Positions 13,364-15,195 of a stretch of 15,195 nt of DNA are shown piece after piece. Source of the stretch: Zancudomyces culisetae (lineage: Eukaryota; Kickxellomycota; Harpellomycetes; Harpellales; Legeriomycetaceae). The notes under the pieces are model-generated. The model did no database searches. It saw only the letters and a program-made list of their open reading frames with translations, and was not told the origin of the DNA. Numbering within the stretch: the stretch's first letter is position 1; every line of letters begins with the position of its first letter. Both the position numbers and the translations under genes were made by a program. The stretch spans positions 1-15,195 of the forward strand of contig LSSK01000272.1 of assembly GCA_001969505.1 (NCBI GenBank), written 5' to 3'.

Positions 13364-15195
13364 ATGGAATCAGGGTATGAATTTGATTACGATCAGCTGA
13401 ATTTTAAGTTTGACGACGAGGAAATGGAATCGTATTTCAGGCTCAAAGAAGAATTGAAGCTCAACAGATATGTGAGCGATACAATGTTTGGGGCAAACCA
13501 GAGCCCAAATCAAAACGCCACGGTAACACCAACAAGAACAACAACAACACCAGCAGCAGCAGCAGGAACGACTGCAACAGTCACACCAACAAGAACAGCA
13601 GCAGCAGTAGCATCGGCAGAGGTAGGGGTAGGGGAGCAGTTAAATAAGGCATCAACTACGCAAGAACAAGGTATCAAGGTTAAAAAACGCGGAAGACCTA
13701 GAAAGACTGAAGGGGAAGGAAGTGGGAGTAATAATACGGATAATCGAAAGAAAGTCAAGACTGCGGATGATAATAGAACGTTAATACAGCGATTAATGGA
13801 TTTAAATAACAAGAGCATCAAAGAAGCGAAAAAAAGAGAAAAAAAGAGACAAAAACAAAATCAGGCACAATTACAATTACAGTTACAATCACAGGCGCAA
13901 GGTGGGACGGACGAAGAGCAACCAAAGAGAAAGCCGGGGCGACCAGCAAAGGGCGAGAGAATTGATTTTGGGGATGCACCGGATGGAGCGAGTTTATTTG
14001 AGCTTCTTACAAAGAACGCCAATTTGGATATTAAAAAGACGGGAGTGGAGGAGGGAAAGAAGAGACCAGTGGGAAGGCCACGAAAAGTGAGTAATGTAGA
14101 AGGAACGGGAGAACCAGTAGTAAAACGACGGGTAGGAAGGCCATCGAAACGGTCATTAGAAAACGAACAAGGCAAGAGTAGTGGTGATGGTAATGGTAAT
14201 GGTAATGATAATGATAGTAGCCAAGGTAGCCAGGGAGGTGAAGGTAGTGCTAGAAAGCCAGGTAGACCGAAAAAAACAGATAAAGACACTAGTAGTATAA
14301 GCGACGCAAACAAATTAATAGCAAGAGGACTTGGACAACAGATTTTTAGTAGCAGTGGAGGAGTATTGGGAAGCGCAAACAGAACAAATGGAATATTTGG
14401 TAGTGGACCAGGTATGAATATAGGACTTAGTATTGGAACCACCGAAAGCGGACGAGCTGCACTGTTTGGAGGCGGATTTGGTACAGGCGGACCAACATTA
14501 GTGGAAAAGAAACGGCCGGTTGGAAGACCTAGAAAGAGTGAGGTGCAAGGTGAGAAGAAAAAGAATGATAAAGAACCAACATTGGCATCAGCATTGGGGT
14601 TAGAGAGTGCAGATGGTAATAGTAATAGTAATAGTAATAGTAATAGTAATAGTAATAGTAATAGTGACAGTAATAGTAATACTACCAAGCCAGTTAGTCA
14701 GCCAGTACACAGAGGTCGTGGTCGACCAAGAAAAGATCAACAAGCACAAGCACAAGCACAGACACAGACACAGACACAGACACAAACACAAGCACAAACA
14801 CAGGTGAGCGATGGTAATGAAAATTCAAAACTCAAAATCGATTTCATGATATCCACAATAAGTCCAAAACGGCCAGTTGGTAGACCAAAGAAACAAGTTA
14901 CAAAAGAAATGCAGGAAGATGTAAGTTTAATTCAACAATTTAATAACGATGTACTGACAAGGAAACAAAAAGGACAGTCATTGGTGGAAGCTGGAAGTGG
15001 GAAAAAGTCACGTGGACGACCCAGGAAATCAGAAATCAACGAGGATGTTCCATTATCAACGTTTGCAAATGCTGAATCGTTTGGTAAACATTCAATAAAG
15101 GCAGGAATGGCAGAGAATAAGGGGGAAGGAAATGGTATTGTTAAAAAACGAGGGAGAAAACCTAAAGCCCTTGTGATACAACAGCAGCAATTACA
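13364..15195 (+). CDS. Multi-AT-hook chromatin protein, 3' end beyond the window
   Basis: The frame is open from 13331 to the window end. Its first ATG gives at least 610 residues with no stop. Central Gly positions of the hooks are 110, 192, 237, 258, 300, 387, 453, 506, 551 (nine with GRP core, mostly R/K-flanked such as KKRGRPRK or KRPVGRPRK) and 597 (RGRKP variant). AT-hooks bind the minor groove of A/T tracts, so this is a nuclear architectural or regulatory DNA-binding protein. The N-terminus is acidic and aromatic (MESGYEFDYDQLNFKFDDEE). Between hooks lie a basic stretch (152-164), Gln-Leu and Gln-Ala tracts, a Gly/Phe-rich stretch (about 328-376), Asn-Ser repeats (419-439) and Ala-Gln/Thr-Gln repeats (459-480). 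TVTPTRT occurs twice at 53-59 and 72-78. No catalytic or reader domain is seen in this part; one could lie downstream. Identity beyond AT-hook protein is not recognised. Confidence 0.9.
   Translation, partial: MESGYEFDYDQLNFKFDDEEMESYFRLKEELKLNRYVSDTMFGANQSPNQNATVTPTRTTTTPAAAAGTTATVTPTRTAAAVASAEVGVGEQLNKASTTQEQGIKVKKRGRPRKTEGEGSGSNNTDNRKKVKTADDNRTLIQRLMDLNNKSIKEAKKREKKRQKQNQAQLQLQLQSQAQGGTDEEQPKRKPGRPAKGERIDFGDAPDGASLFELLTKNANLDIKKTGVEEGKKRPVGRPRKVSNVEGTGEPVVKRRVGRPSKRSLENEQGKSSGDGNGNGNDNDSSQGSQGGEGSARKPGRPKKTDKDTSSISDANKLIARGLGQQIFSSSGGVLGSANRTNGIFGSGPGMNIGLSIGTTESGRAALFGGGFGTGGPTLVEKKRPVGRPRKSEVQGEKKKNDKEPTLASALGLESADGNSNSNSNSNSNSNSNSDSNSNTTKPVSQPVHRGRGRPRKDQQAQAQAQTQTQTQTQTQAQTQVSDGNENSKLKIDFMISTISPKRPVGRPKKQVTKEMQEDVSLIQQFNNDVLTRKQKGQSLVEAGSGKKSRGRPRKSEINEDVPLSTFANAESFGKHSIKAGMAENKGEGNGIVKKRGRKPKALVIQQQQL
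14618..14680 (+). repeat. (AATAGT)n repeat coding Asn-Ser
   Basis: About ten AATAGT units, with one GAC substitution at 14666, encode alternating Asn-Ser between hooks six and seven. The tract is nearly pure at DNA level, so it is recent or still expanding. Confidence 0.95.
14738..14803 (+). repeat. CARRCA hexamer repeat coding Gln-Ala/Gln-Thr
   Basis: Alternating CAA/CAG and GCA/ACA codons give a 22-residue Gln-Ala then Gln-Thr tract after the seventh hook. It is another in-frame hexamer microsatellite. Confidence 0.95.

Noticed and set aside
13861-14688. 275-codon minus-strand open frame opposite the AT-hook gene
   Set aside because: It starts with poly-Leu that is simply the complement of the AATAGT repeat, and is Pro/Leu-rich elsewhere because it mirrors GRP/Gly codons. 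The sense frame has clear repeated AT-hooks.
14920-14965. Possible intron in the AT-hook gene (GTAAGT donor, TACTGAC branch-like, AAG acceptor)
   Set aside because: At about 41 nt it is not a multiple of three and its removal would break a frame that otherwise stays open to the window end with further AT-hooks.

Overview
The window looks like nuclear DNA of a budding yeast or yeast-like ascomycete (Saccharomycotina is my inference). It is very AT-rich between genes. It holds a eukaryotic tRNA-Gln with internal Pol III promoter boxes, a Yak1-type DYRK kinase, an Ngl2-type nuclease gene split by one GTAAGT...AG intron, and a protein full of AT-hooks. CTG codons fall on conserved leucines of the kinase (four in the LFLGLPLLPG stretch), so CUG is read as Leu and the CUG-Ser and CUG-Ala yeasts are unlikely. 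Coding density is low: four protein genes in 15.2 kb, with gene-poor gaps of about 2.6 kb and 4.9 kb. That fits a filamentous or early-branching yeast better than a compact Saccharomyces-like genome. I cannot name the species.

Layout. 1-59 (-): 3'-truncated tRNA-Gln(UUG). 60-2669: AT-rich gap with a slightly GC-richer patch of broken, protein-like frames (240-850), GAT-based hexamer repeats and a C-rich island with four CCCCT cores. 2670-3815 (+): membrane-anchored SGNH/GDSL-fold protein whose nucleophile serine is replaced by alanine. 3816-4478: short intergenic region with a PAC-like element. 4479-6262 (+, one intron): Ngl2/Ngl3-like exonuclease-endonuclease-phosphatase protein with an unusual Cys-rich and Asp-rich N-terminus lying between short direct repeats. 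6286-8469 (-): YAK1 kinase, tail to tail with the nuclease gene and only 23 bp between the two stop codons. 8470-13363: 4.9 kb divergent intergenic region with many A/T tracts, simple repeats, a perfect palindrome, G-quadruplex-capable islands, AGGGG/CCCCT cores and a CACGTG box, but no convincing gene. 13364 to the window end (+): an open frame of at least 610 codons carrying nine GRP-core AT-hooks plus one RGRKP variant; its 3' end is outside the window.

The genes do not form an operon-like unit. Possible functional links are inference only. YAK1 is a nutrient and stress kinase and the flanking regions carry STRE-like cores. The Ngl2-like protein is probably an rRNA 3'-end processing nuclease and has a PAC-like motif upstream. 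The AT-hook protein could bind the A/T tracts that fill the intergenic DNA, including its own 4.9 kb upstream region.

The observations I rate highest are the alanine-for-serine swap in an otherwise intact GDSL fold, the metallothionein-like insertion at the N-terminus of the nuclease with its ambiguous tandem splice acceptors, the long AT-hook array beside a huge gene-free region, and hexanucleotide tracts encoding alternating dipeptides in three of the four protein genes.
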